Part shown: piece after piece, positions 11,151 to 22,593 of the stretch
How positions within the stretch are numbered: the stretch's first letter is position 1
How the letters are laid out: every line of letters starts with the position of its first letter
NCBI GenBank assembly: GCA_023078685.1
Contig: JALGAS010000004.1
Span: 6,138,001-6,202,000, forward strand
Origin: Neopestalotiopsis rosae
Taxonomy: Eukaryota; Ascomycota; Sordariomycetes; Amphisphaeriales; Sporocadaceae
DNA: 64,000 nucleotides
Direction: 5' to 3'
The notes under the pieces: generated by a model
Databases searched by the model: none
What the model was told of the DNA's origin: nothing
Seen by the model: only the letters and a program-made list of their open reading frames with translations
Translations under genes and position numbers: made by a program

Positions 11151-13946
11151 TTTGCTGTTGGGTGACTGATGATTTGCGTTGCTGGCGCAAATTATGGTTG
11201 ATCAAGTGTTGCCCTTGCAAAAGTGATGCGGTAATATATGAATCAACTCGTAGTGGTGGGAGTATCAAGAGGGGAATGTTGGTAAGTAGAGGGGCTTGAA
11301 ATGGACGACGATCGATCTACGCAGGGCTCAAAAGTTGCTCCGGAACCCTGAAGTTAGAAGCCAATGATGAAGTCACGCCACGACGGCGATAGAGTTCCAG
11401 GGGCGACAGTGGTTGCGGCGGGCTGCGAGCCTGTAGCGGGCAGCGGGGTCCTTTGGGGGCCGGTGAAAGTGATAGCGATGCTGAAATCACTAAGCTTTCC
11501 ACCTCAAGTACCCAACTTGGATGCAGGTAGGTAACCTTGGCCGCTTTTTCCAGCGATGAGTGACTGTTTGCAATCAACTCGTTGCAAACTGGAACGATCT
11601 GAGAAGTACACAACCTTGTGACTTCTGCCCTTCTCCAGGAATGCGGCGAAAAAGATGTAACAGGAGGTCGGCTGTCGGCGTTGAGTAGTTGGGTGATGTG
11701 TGTGACTGATGATCGGTAGCGAGACGTGGGAACCCGTGATTGAAGGCTGTATTGGTGTTCACTGCCTCAGTCTCTTGATGGTGACACGACGGTATGCAGA
11801 TCGACCAGAGCGTTTGTTATGTATGTAAGTCGAGAAACCTGTCAAATCTGGGTAGTAGCGAGGTTCCAAGTGGCTGGTTGGGTCGGAATAGTCCTATTTC
11901 GAAGTCAACGGGCAGCAGATCGGAGGCTACTTTACCATTTATTATAGATAGACAATGGGCAGCAACCTGATGTCGCTGAACCTGTTTGCTCTTAGCGGGA
12001 TTTGTCTACCACTAAAGTGCACGCACATTGCCTGAGCTACCTGCCAGCTGCTTGTATGTACTATGTATGCGGTACCAACATGAACCTTGGAGGGGTTGGG
12101 AAAGAAGATCGTCTGGATACCACCCCGCCTCTTCTTCTCTATCTTTGAGAGACCCCATTCCCGAAATGTGCCTTTGAACCGAGTGATACAAAGACAACCC
12201 GCCCTGAAGATGCTAGCTGTAATACCTTGAGATCTGTTGTGTTCCATTGATTCGTTCACGATGAGTATTAATGCAACACCTTCTTATCACATGATCCAAC
12301 TCATCACTCCACAGCAGTCCACCTATACTAATACCATGTGCCTGTATGTCTTTGGACACCTGCATGACACTACACGCTGTTGCCAGACATCCAGACATCA
12401 TGATTAGATCTACTTTGAACAGTCAGTCCATCAAGAGCTAATCTCCAGCACATTGGCGCCGTGTTCCGCACTACAGGAGCTCTTTCTTGCCCATTTCCAA
12501 TCCGTCATATGTACGTACAGTTATAGCAGCGCATCGCGAAATAGTAGAACAACCTCAAATTCCATGCATGCAGGGTTCTCGCTTGGGGAGGGATTGACAT
12601 CATCAAACAACCCCGTCCTCCGCATTCGACCATGCCGCATCGACACAAGCGCCCCTCCCTTCCCCTCTTCTCTTTCTTTTCCCCCAGGAAATCAGAAATC
12701 TGATACCAAAGAGAATGCTGCAAGAAATCATCACGTTCAGCTAGGAGGGAGTGACCTCATTGTACATGTTGTAAAGCCAATCACAAAGCCTGCGGTCCAG
12801 TGTGCGACTTTTGACCTCGGCATACCGATTCCATCGTCTGTTGAATACATATCAATGGTCGCTGGCATGGCTCATCTCACCATGCCCGAGTGGATAATTC
12901 TTAGCAAGTCGGGGATTTACACGACTCACATTGGGCTCCAGCGGTAAGGAACCTCAGCGCGGCTAATATAGATACGACTGTATGTCCATTGGACATAATA
13001 GTGGCTGGGAACCGCATCGATGTTATGTTGCAAGCCACGCCAGAACGAAATGGGTTCCTACTTTTTTTTCAAATTTGAGTCCTGGACGCGGAGAAAATCG
13101 ACTTCCATTTCGCTTTCAGCTTGGCCGGTACGTGCTGTCAGCGACAGCCTTTCGAGTTGAATCATCGGACGACATAGACGGCACTGAGGCAATAAACATA
13201 TCTCGCCAAGATCTGTATACATTTAGGTATCCAGTCTGAAACCAATAAAACTATTCTCTACCAAGATTCTCATGGAGGAGACTCTGAATAAACACTTTTG
13301 GGCGTCTAGACTGCTGTGACATTAGTTCTTCACAGCGGGAAGCGCGGCAGTGAACGGGTTCAAGCGACTGTCGTGATACTACTCAAAGGCCATAACTGTT
13401 GTAAATTACTCGCAACGTTACAATACTTCAGCTACTGCTTGCCTACTCTAGTCTCCGCGATCTCATAAAGCGCGCGGAAAACAGGCAGACCCTGCGTCGT
13501 TCCTAGAGCTAATTGCTTAACGCGAAGCTTGCTGTCATGCAGGACTAAACATGACGGGATCTGGTCGGTTTCTGCGCCAGCGATATAACGAGTGCGTGAA
13601 TATGTCTCAGACGAAAGTCGCTCATGAACCGAACTGGCATGTTGGTAGGATTCCCAAGATTAGAATTCAGAAGCAATGCAATGCAGACACTACTCACGCT
13701 ACGCGAAGATAAGTCGCAAATGGTCACATAATATTGAATAGAGATGGCGCGATGTCAATGACTTGTGAATCAACGCTTTCATTATATATTATATATCCTC
13801 CGTGGTGTTACAGCTATGGATACATACGGCGTACTTGATTGATGAGCCAAGATCAGGAGCATCTCAACACAACGACTTACACAGGGTTGCCGCAACAGCA
13901 CCAGAAAGGTCGCTAATGGGATCGACGCAAGGCTACTTGATGCCGG
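11151..13946. other. 2.8 kb without a supported gene
   Basis: This is the 5' flank of GLC8 and the 3' flank of the UV endonuclease gene. The longest frames (for example plus strand 12453-12947) lack an ATG start and any family motif. A short AT-rich tract lies near 13780-13796. No repeat or RNA gene was recognised. Confidence 0.35.
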
Positions 13947-16034
13947 CTAATCATCATCCTCTTCCTCGTCCTTGACCTTACCCTTCTTTGGCTTTTTGTT
14001 ATCGCCGTCGGCCGCCTTCTTCTTAACTTCGCGCTTCTTTGGGCGGAGCCACTCCTCCATACCAACCGGCCAATACACACGGCGGTTCGGGCCGCCCATG
14101 CCGATCTCTTCAGGAGGAACCTGGGGAGGGGCGACAACTTCGGGATCTGCCGGCTCAGGTTCGTCCTCGCCGTCGGTACCCTTTTTACTCTTTGCTTTTC
14201 TCTTCTTTGGCGTCTTCGGCTTCGGCGCCGGCTTGTTCTCATCATCTCGCTCGTAAGGGACTACGTCATTGAAGCTGTCCCATCCGGGCAGCTTGTAAGT
14301 GCGCATCAGCTCAAAGACGGCTTGCTCCTTGTCTTTGGCTTCAATCATGAGATCCATGGTATCAGCACAGGGCGGCAGGGTCATGACTCTCGGCCGGTGC
14401 TTTCGGCGCTGCCGACCAGTGATGGCCTCGGGGCAAGGCTCGCTGTAGTGCATCTTTTGCGTGATGCCCTTTCTGTCCCACGTTGCCTTGATTCGAGGAT
14501 ACAAGTCCATGATATCCTTTGTGCCTTCTCGGATCTTGGACTTGTCAAACATGATGTTGTGATGATGGTAGTCGAGGACCATTGGAATATTAAGCTCCTC
14601 GCAAATAGGCAAAAGGTCGTGAACAGTCCAGATAACGTCATCATTTTCGAGGACGAGTCTGGCCTTGATACCTTCTGAAAGTGGTGCATAGTTATCGCGG
14701 AATCTCTGGAGGGTTGCTTCCTTGTCACCAAACATTCCTCCCATGTGGAGAATCATAACGGCGTCCTTATTCTGCTGGGGCGGAAGTTTGAGAAGAGAGA
14801 GCATCTCGTCGTGATATTCGAGATCACGAACTGCGTTTTTAACGACCTCCTTGCGGGGAGATCCCAATTGGGTGAACTGCAAGGTTTTAGCATTTGGTCT
14901 AAAGATTTCTGAACTTGTGGCACAGGATTCATACTTGACCAGGATGTGTGGTCAATCGATGACCCAATTCGCCTGCAACCTTGCCTGCTTCTGCAAGAGC
15001 CTCTGAGGCGAAGGGCGCCAACTTGTATCCATATTCCTCATGGCTCGCGAAAGGGAACATTTCGGAGCTAAGTCGCATGAATCTTATTCCGTACTTTTCA
15101 TTCCAATGCAACATTTTGACAATATCTCGTGCATTGGCAAGTCCGAGGTTCTCCACGTAACGCTGTCCTCTGGCAACATCTGCAGGCTGCTCTTTATCGG
15201 GACGGTTTTTGGTGGCATGTTCTGGTTGAGATGGGTCCGACAGCGGATGACGATGCTCCAGAATGGATGCTATCCTGCAAGTACGTGAACTGAAGACTGG
15301 CGGGTTTGATAAACGTAAATAGGTATTCAAACATGCCTAGTCACTTGTTAGTGAATTCTTCAACATTGTGCACCATTGCCAGCGTCATGAGAACTCACAT
15401 AGCCTAGCCGTCCTTTCCACGGTAACGGAAGATAGTCGCTATTAACTGGCGGCGGTCGTGCCCCCTCTTCCTTCAGATCATTAACGTCTTCCGGGTCGAC
15501 GCCCTGTCCCGTCTCGCCCTCGCCCACTGCAGCATCTTGTTCCATATGGGGCACCTCTGGGTCCTGACCATTCTTCTTGAATTGTTCCTTACGTCGAAAC
15601 TCGAGCGTATCGTCGTCGCTGAGGGCACTCGAAGTTTGTCTCATGTCAGGCATGAACGCATTACCAGGGTCTGCCGGATTGCCATCATGCTTCTTGTTCA
15701 TGACCGCACTCGACTTGACCGCCAACTTTTGTCGTTTGGCGGATTTTCGAAATGTGTCTTCCATCTCCTGAAGGTCATGCATAGCGCTGTTGACCTGAGC
15801 CCGTCCCGGGGACTTCTCTTGTTTGACATCTTTGTGTCCATTGACTGAGTTTGTATTCTCTTTCTCGCCGATGGGGTATCCATCCATACCACTCGAACTC
15901 TTTACGTTGCGACGCGACCTCCGGGGAGGTTGATTGGCGATACCTGGTGTGATCGGCGGCGGCGAGCGCTCTTCGATTGTTGGGAGGTCCTGCTGCATCA
16001 AAGCCATGGTGGGCTTCTTGCGTTTTGGAGCCAT
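13947..16034 (-). CDS. mus-18: UV damage endonuclease (UVDE family)
   Basis: Three exons (16034-15399, 15336-14935, 14876-13947) are joined in phase 0, giving 655 residues. The N-terminal ~200 residues are basic and disordered, with a KRKK-type nuclear signal at the start. The TIM-barrel catalytic domain starts around PWKGRLGY-ACLNTYLR at the first junction. It shows the metal-ligand motifs: MLHWN, RLSSEMFPF, THPGQ-F at the second junction, HMGG, LENDD, DYHHHN and HYSEP. UVDE enzymes nick DNA 5' to UV photoproducts and other lesions, an alternative to nucleotide excision repair in fungi. A long Lys/Glu-rich C-terminal tail (KKRKAKSKK...) follows a GGPNRRVYWPVGMEEWLRPKK block. The length fits Neurospora MUS-18 as I recall it. 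Confidence 0.93.
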
Positions 16035-17558
16035 CGTGACAAAGAAACAGCGGTCGAGGGGAAGACTTGGGGGTAGAGATATAGGCCAGGCACGTTCCGG
16101 AGCAAATGTAGCGGAGCGTAATCCTAGGTCAAACTTACACAAGCGAATGACCGACTTCGAGTAAGTCGGCATACAACGTGTAACGGTGGATACTATGGAT
16201 GCGTATTGGGGATGGACTGGGGGCAGGCGGGATCCAACCGCCGGGAAGGGTCGTATAAGATGGGATCACGTGGGAGTGTATAGAGTGGCCGTGGCTCTTT
16301 TTGTCTGTCTGTTGAGATAATCCTGCAGTATGTGAGGAGTCCTTTGAGTGGGCGAATGGAGAATGGGCGTCTGTAGTCTCTGCCACAGTATTCAGTCGTC
16401 TCTTTGGGGAGGAGGCCAGGGGATTCTGCAGGAGAATTACGGTTTGTAAGACAAGGCCGGAGCGGAATGTCCTGGTCGGAGGCAAAGAAAAGGCTTGAGA
16501 ATCGGGAGATCTGCGACATCAAAATCATCTGTAGATGTCGAATCAAACAGTGATGACGGAGTTGTCGTCATATCCCACATGAAAACAATACGGGCCGGGC
16601 ACTTTGCTCCGTATGTGTGTGCCTGCGAATGATGATATTGGGGAAAATTGGTCGTCACCTGTCTATTTTCTATGAGAATACTATGATGGAACTAGGTCAG
16701 CTGTTGGCCAAAGGATCTTAATATCAATTGCATCTCAGCTCGAGACACAAAGGGGAGCATCGCGCGCTCGTTCATTGTTCAAGGCTGGGAGGGCCTATCA
16801 TGGACGTCACCATATATTAGAGCTTGTCCGCAGTGACGGTTGTGCGACAGTAGAGAAAAGCAGAGGTGAGCTGTCGGGGAATTATGTCATAGCTCCTGGC
16901 AGCAATTAGCTAGCTCTGCCTTAGACGGTCGCCACAATCAGGGCTTCCCCGATCGGCTCGATCTCTTATATGCAGCAGCGCCCAGCCCTGACCCATGCTA
17001 AAATACAGTTGGGATGCCAAGCAGCCGTAGGGGCATTGCTCCGCCAAAGGTTCCAGCCGTTCTCTACCCTACCAATGGACACCAGTGGATGGAGTTTAGG
17101 ATATACAAGGCAGGGTTTTGCGGCGCTATACTTTTGCTACTTTTGTTTTGTTTTGTGATCAATGGTCGCATTAAAAGAATGGACAGTATTTGCATTCTTT
17201 TGGCGTAGATTACTGTCTTTAATTGTCTTGCTGCCTTGGCATTTCCAACCCTCAGATTTTCTAGGCAGGAGATCAATGGTTCCAACATCGTCTTCTGGCA
17301 TATCACTTCACCCGCCAGGGCTTGTTCATCCAGGCGGCAAAACGGCAACGTCGATCCCGGTCCTGTTCTCTATCCACTCTTTCAAGTATAACACGCAGGC
17401 ACGATGGAGCATTTTCGATGCCATTCTATGAAAAAGGATCGACCACAACTGGGTTGCTGAATCTTCCACAACTTGGGACCAGGACCCTCCTCAATGACCA
17501 CTCAGCTGGCAGAAATTCAAATGACCCATTCTTCAGAAGAAGAACCCTAGACTGATCG
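16035..17558. other. 1.5 kb intergenic stretch
   Basis: This is the 5' flank of the UV endonuclease gene and the 3' flank of the RING-finger gene. Frames are short and overlap on both strands; no gene was recognised. Confidence 0.35.
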
Positions 17559-18358
17559 CTAGAAGAATGGCATAATCGGCATGGCGGATCGATACTCCGC
17601 CTCCCAACCATTATCGCGTCGATATGGTGACTCCTCAGCTGGTTCGATCCTTTGATAATACGGTGTCCGGCAGACGGGGCAGTCATATCTATTCCTCAGA
17701 AACCACGAGGCCAGACATCGGGCATGATACATGTGCTGGCATCGTTTCAGCTTCAGTACATCGTCGTCTATTGGTTGTGGTCTCCATGGTTTGGCGGTCT
17801 TCTCCTCTTTTCCGAAAGTGCGTGCATCATCTCCCGCAATGGAAGATATGTTCGTGGACGAGGATGTTTTAGAGGCTGTAGACGACAGCCCTGCGCCGTC
17901 AGATTGAGGATCTATACCTCGCTCCAGGTCGATATCTGTTTCTGGATAGTAGAGCGATGCGAGGCATATCGGACTGTATTCACGGATGTCAATATGCGCC
18001 GCGTTATTACTAGTGGTCAGACTGCCATGAAGGCTCGACATGAGACTGACCATTCATTACCATCTGAATTGCGATATGAGCTTCGATGTCCTCTGTGTTC
18101 AGTCACTTGCTCGATCTCGGTTAGAGCTCTTTGTAAAGATTTGGGTATTTTCTCGATCTTTGAAATTGACTGTCGCCCGGAGATCCGATCAAATAAGCTT
18201 CGAAGTCGGGCTCGGAAGAAACTGCTGGCAGTCAGATCAGCCAGCCCAAGATTTTGGATGATGATCGCAGGTATTGTTACTCACAAAAACACCAAAGCCG
18301 ACAGCAAGGACCCGCAAACGCAGGCAATTACTATTATGTCTGCAGGATGCTGCTCCAT
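17559..18358 (-). CDS. RING-H2 finger membrane protein (splice model incomplete)
   Basis: The 3' exon (17973 or upstream to 17559) encodes PICLASLYYP, a ~55-residue insert, then CQHMYHARCLASWFL...YDCPVC, a C-x-H-x2-H-x2-C...C-x2-C RING-H2 core. Two upstream exons are proposed. 18358-18285 carries MEQHPAD plus a hydrophobic segment (IIVIACVCGSLLSALVFL). 18224-18061 is a basic open frame after a GTGAGT...CTGAC...CCAG intron. A GTAATG donor at 18060 and a TACAG acceptor ending at 17974 then flank the RING exon. The last two exons are out of phase by this model. The first RING cysteine would exist only if the upstream exon supplied TG before the T at 17973. Single-pass RING-H2 proteins of this shape are usually membrane ubiquitin ligases. 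The RING exon is secure; the 5' part is not. Confidence 0.55.
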
Positions 18359-19282
18359 TTTGGTATTTCGAGTCTCGCGTGCCTCTCGTGAGATTGTTGG
18401 ATTCTGCCAGCCGCGACTCTGTATATGAGACTCTGAGGCAAATCTACAATTCTCCCACATGACCTGTGGTGTTGCAATACGGCTGACTGTCTTACCCTGA
18501 CTGACGTGACGCAGCCTTCGTTGTAGGAGGGCTGATCAGTAGGTGCTGCTCAACGACAAGATCGTCAGACCAGGCGAAGTTACTGGAAAATTATTGACTG
18601 GGATTGAGAGAAAGATTTCACAATCGCATCAAAATTGCTGGAGAGGATTTAGGACACAGCCGCGTAAACTCGAGCACTGTTAAGCATGGCAAGCTTCCAG
18701 GAGAAGGCATCCATTTCGATCAAGTCAACCTAACACTAGTTTTATAATATCCAAATGATAGATCAGATGGGGCAAGTCTTGATGGAATATGGTTTGTGCC
18801 ATTTCGGCACTTGGTCTTGTGCAGGCAAAAGAGATGTTGATCAAGTAAGCGCCAACCAACAGCTGTCAGCGCTGCGCATGTTGGGACGAAGGAAGATGTT
18901 TGCATGCATGAGTCGCGCTATTTTAAGTTACACAGTATCTCTTGGGGGGGAGAGGTGCCAGCACCTTATCTCGCAACTGTATGGGTTGATGGGGTCCAAT
19001 GCACGCTGGCACCAATTTAGGCCTATCAGCCCAGGGACTTCCCGCCGTGTCACCAAATTGGAAAGGATTTTATGCCACGGTTGTTGGAGTGAGACGCTGG
19101 CGTGGAACTTTCCTGTCCAAGATCTGCAGCTTGGCAAATCACCTTGTCGTCCCTTGCATGCAAAAGATCAGCCCTACCACAAAGTCCCAATCAGCTGTAG
19201 CAGTTTGGCAGTGTGGGAGGGACAAAACGCCCAAAAAGTCTAAACTCTCACATAATGACCCATTCTACCAGAAGTTCTTTTT
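18359..19282. other. Intergenic stretch between RING and SET genes
   Basis: 0.9 kb without a supported gene. A plus-strand frame at 18755-19243 has no recognisable domain and is probably chance. Confidence 0.35.
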
Positions 19283-20963
19283 TTATCGCGAGGTCTTCTT
19301 TCGTTTTGCTGAGGGCTCAGCCGACTTGTCTGATTCGTTCAACTCGCCCAACTTCCTCTCAGCGAGTTGGATGGCTTCATTCAGAATGTTTTTCTCGCCA
19401 ACACGCACAACCGTGGCCATTTTTTTCCGGTGCGCCGTTCTGACGGTCTCTGGAATGACATTGGCACCTGAAGCTAGTGCCGTTCGGATCCAGTTGTCTG
19501 CTTCTTGGGCAATGGCAATGTCTTGAGACTCATTTGTCGAATATTGCGCGAGACGAAGCTGCAACGCACGGTGTATGGCGGTTATGGAAATCTCGTCGCG
19601 CTTACGCTTGTCTGGAATGGCTTCGGGGGTGGTTTTTCTGACAGCCTTCAGCAATGCTGCGATCTGTTCCTGGAGATCTTCAGGCAGATGTCTGAATTCC
19701 TTCTCGCCATGTAGCCTACCCTGCGAATCTGGCCCTTCCATGTCCCTGTCCAACACAAAGACATCTTCAATCTCCTCATCTTCCAAGTCATTAATCTGCA
19801 AAACAGTCAGCTACTGAAGAGATACCATCTGCGCGGGTGCTGTCTAGGGCTTACCGCCTTGCCCCAGACCTTTTCATCCAGTCTCAATTGCTCTTTCAAT
19901 GCGGAGAGAACCATGTCCCATGGTAATTCGACAACGTCGTGCCGCATGTGCTTCTCGGTCACATAGCCGTAGCGTCTGAGTAGGTCCCCATTGGACAGCG
20001 GACCGTAGTAGTTGTAGATTTCTTCTCCAGCTGCTATGGGCCGTAAAGAGGTCACCGTCAGGCTTCCTTCTTCGTGATTTACGTGTGCCTAAAGAATACC
20101 ATGTTAGATGCGCTTTCCGGCAAAGTACGGATGGGGTGCGTCTTACGTTAAACTCGGCATCCGCGTTGAGTATGTCGGCCATGGGAACCATGCCCATCAT
20201 GAGCTGACCCTCCTTGTCTTCCATCCATTCGTCCTCATCCTCGGGCTCTTGTTCGTCGTCGTCATTTTCAAGATCGAAAGCATACGCCATTATCGTACTA
20301 CCCATTCGGTGCGCCAGTGCAATGAGCTGGTCTCCATTCAATCTCTGAGCACCCTGAGGGTAGAACACATTGGCGTGCTCTTGAATGGCAGGTAGCACCT
20401 TGACGCGGAACATGTTTTCTGCTTCGTCTTTGCCGATCTTGGAGGCAATGGCGCTAGCTTGAAGCTCCTCAAGCTCCTTGTCGGACCAAAACATGAGCGT
20501 TTCAAATTCTTCGGGCAGCACGTCAAAGTATGGCTTCCATTTTGACTTTTCACCCTGCAGATACTCATAGATCATGACGAGAATCAGGGAGACCCAAGAA
20601 TCAGGGGGTCCCGTGTCGTCACCATCTTCGTCGGCCTCGTTATCGGTATCTTCCAAACCAGCTGTAGAATCCTCGAAGATCTGAGGGACTCTCTTGGGCA
20701 GATCTGAAGTCAGAGTGTTGATGATGGCATCTCTGGGAATAGTGAAGAGAACTGTATCTTCCGGGATATCCGCCGTGGCAACTAGCATTCATGTAAGCTG
20801 AATGATTATTCGCAATATTGGATCGCGGCGTCTTACTGATTCCTCTGCCGCGGTTGCTTTGGCGCAAATCTTGAATTTGAATGTCCGAGTGGAAAGTCGT
20901 TCCTCGCAGTCCCTGGAACCAATTGAGGAACGCCTCAGTTCGTATTTTGAATGCGTCTGCCAT
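19283..20963 (-). CDS. RKM4: SET-domain protein lysine methyltransferase (RKM4-like)
   Basis: Four exons (20963-20837, 20781-20147, 20088-19855, 19795-19283) are joined in phase, giving 502 residues. The protein starts MADAFKIRTEAFLNWFQ. The first junction restores NRGRGI-IATADIPEDTVLFTIPR, the opening strand of the SET fold in the RuBisCO-LSMT/RKM class. The second joins DILNADAEFN-AHVNHEEGS, and SLRPIAAGEEIYNYYGPLSNGDLL is the SET C-flank with the GEExxxxYG motif. An acidic insert (DTDNEADEDGDD) interrupts the domain. The C-terminal exon is a helical substrate-binding region ending in a basic KRKK tail. Yeast Rkm4 monomethylates a ribosomal large-subunit lysine. The exact substrate here is inferred, and another LSMT-like member is possible. 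Confidence 0.85.
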
Positions 20964-21396
20964 GGCTGCTAAAGGCCCAAGCTGCACTTCACGGTCACGT
21001 CGAGCTTCCTGTGTCTTTGTGTGCCTGCGACTGGAAACTGGAATTAATTGTGAAATTTTTACATGAATTTGAGTTCACTGCTGAAAAACTACTACGTACA
21101 GGACCGCCATCGGCGGGACCCACTCAAAGCTGCCAAATCCAGTCCGGCGCTCACCGATGCCCGCGGGTCAGTCCCTTGGCCCCAGCTGTCATCTGACCAA
21201 ATACCGCCCCCAAGAAATTAGAGTGTTTAAAAATAAAACCCTCCGATTAAGACCATCCAATTGCCGAAAGAGCTATTACCACGCATCGAAGCCAATAATT
21301 GAGCCTTGTAATAAAACGCTCAAATTGGGTCTGACTAGATGCTCCTCTACAACATCGGACTTTTTCACACGAGTCTCACTTGCAGTCTCGCATCTC
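20964..21396. other. Intergenic, 5' of SET gene and 3' of GST gene
   Basis: Promoter and 3' UTR space of 0.4 kb; nothing else seen. Confidence 0.35.
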
Positions 21397-22239
21397 TCAC
21401 GGCAGCTTCTCTCCCTTGCGCGTAGCCTGCCCGACCTGGGACTGGGTCTTGTCCTCTGCATATCTCTGATAGGCCTTGATGTATAGACTCTCGTCGCTCC
21501 AAGTGTCCCGAACGCTCTGTCTTTGAGAGATGGCATTGAACCATTGCGTCCATCGATCCCAGAGAGCAGCATCTTCAGTGCCCCTGTCTACGGGAATAGA
21601 AAGTCCTCCAGGCTTGTAATGATCAAGCAGAAAGAGGCGCTTTGCCCAGGGCGCCAACATTAAGTCCACCATGCTGAACCTGTCGCCGAGAAACCATGGC
21701 CCACTATCGTCCATTTCCTTGACGAGCGTCTTGACATGGCCTAAAAAGTCGGAGCGTGCATTCTCAATCGTGTATTCTTTCTCGGGGGTATGCTGGATAA
21801 ACTTGTAGAAGCCCGGGATAATCTTGTTGCTGATGTGATCGATCCAGAGCTTACACCGAGCCTTTTGGTAATTTTCTTCTGGGTATAGATCAGGCCCGTT
21901 CTTTGCTGGGTCGGCGAACTCTTCGTTCAGGTAATCGCAAATGACAGTGCTCTCGTAGAGAGGCTTCAAGACTTTGCCCTTGCCGTCCACTGGGACTGCC
22001 AAGGTTGGCACTAGACCGCGTGGATTCAGGTCCAGAAATTCCCGTTCCTTTTTGTAGGGGTTGATCTCGACATATTGATACGGCACATTTTTCTCCTCTA
22101 ACACCATCCAACTTCTCTGGACAAAGGGACAAAACCACCCAGCATATAACTTCAATGGGTGTTCATCGCTGTGGTTGGCAACAGTCTTGGCGGCGACACC
22201 GCTGGCGTGGGCGTGTAGTCCGGTATCTACTTGTGCCAT
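21397..22239 (-). CDS. Omega-class-like glutathione S-transferase
   Basis: Single exon of 280 residues from the ATG at 22239; the open frame further upstream begins with TTG and is ignored. The N-terminal thioredoxin fold has LKLYAGWFCPFVQRSW, with the CPF motif whose cysteine is the catalytic residue of omega GSTs. The glutathione-binding LVPTLAVPV and YESTVICDYL segments follow. An all-helical C-terminal domain follows with WFLGDRFSMVDLMLAPWAKRL, the N-capping box of the GST fold. These enzymes act in thiol transfer and dehydroascorbate or xenobiotic reduction in the cytosol. Physiological substrate cannot be told from sequence. No signal or membrane segment is present. Confidence 0.9.
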   Translation of the reverse strand: MAQVDTGLHAHASGVAAKTVANHSDEHPLKLYAGWFCPFVQRSWMVLEEKNVPYQYVEINPYKKEREFLDLNPRGLVPTLAVPVDGKGKVLKPLYESTVICDYLNEEFADPAKNGPDLYPEENYQKARCKLWIDHISNKIIPGFYKFIQHTPEKEYTIENARSDFLGHVKTLVKEMDDSGPWFLGDRFSMVDLMLAPWAKRLFLLDHYKPGGLSIPVDRGTEDAALWDRWTQWFNAISQRQSVRDTWSDESLYIKAYQRYAEDKTQSQVGQATRKGEKLP

Positions 22240-22593
22240 GTTTTGTAATCTCGACAGCTTCCGAAGCTCAGAGGCGTTATTCAATATACTAAGATTGTGA
22301 AGAATTGAGTTGCAAGTACTCTAGCTGCCGCTGACGATTTGGTGAGGATATTCTAATGTTGAGGTGCTAGGTAATGACATCATCGTTGGTTGCGTATTGG
22401 AGCCACCAATTAAACAGCCGAGTCAACAACCCCTCCGAAAGTCACATTGTGATCCATAACACAACGACCTTAGTAACGTTGGTTTTGAATTATTGATTGT
22501 ACACTATCATTAAAAGTTTTGATAACACATTCTATCATTACAGTCGTGAATCAATGGTTGGAAGCCCCACTCGAGACACAAGGACGGTAATGC
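22240..22593. other. Spacer between GST promoter and receptor 3' end
   Basis: 0.35 kb containing the GST 5' flank and the 3' UTR of the CFEM receptor gene; nothing else seen. Confidence 0.35.

Noticed and set aside
12453..12947. 164-residue plus-strand open frame
   Set aside because: It has no ATG start (TTG), no family motif, no plausible splice context, and lies in a region with similar-length chance frames on both strands.
17652..18428. 258-residue plus-strand frame
   Set aside because: It is antisense to the RING-H2 gene and has no motif of its own.
18755..19243. 162-residue plus-strand open frame
   Set aside because: The composition looks non-coding with no domain, and the overlapping frames at 18928-19526 on both strands contradict each other.
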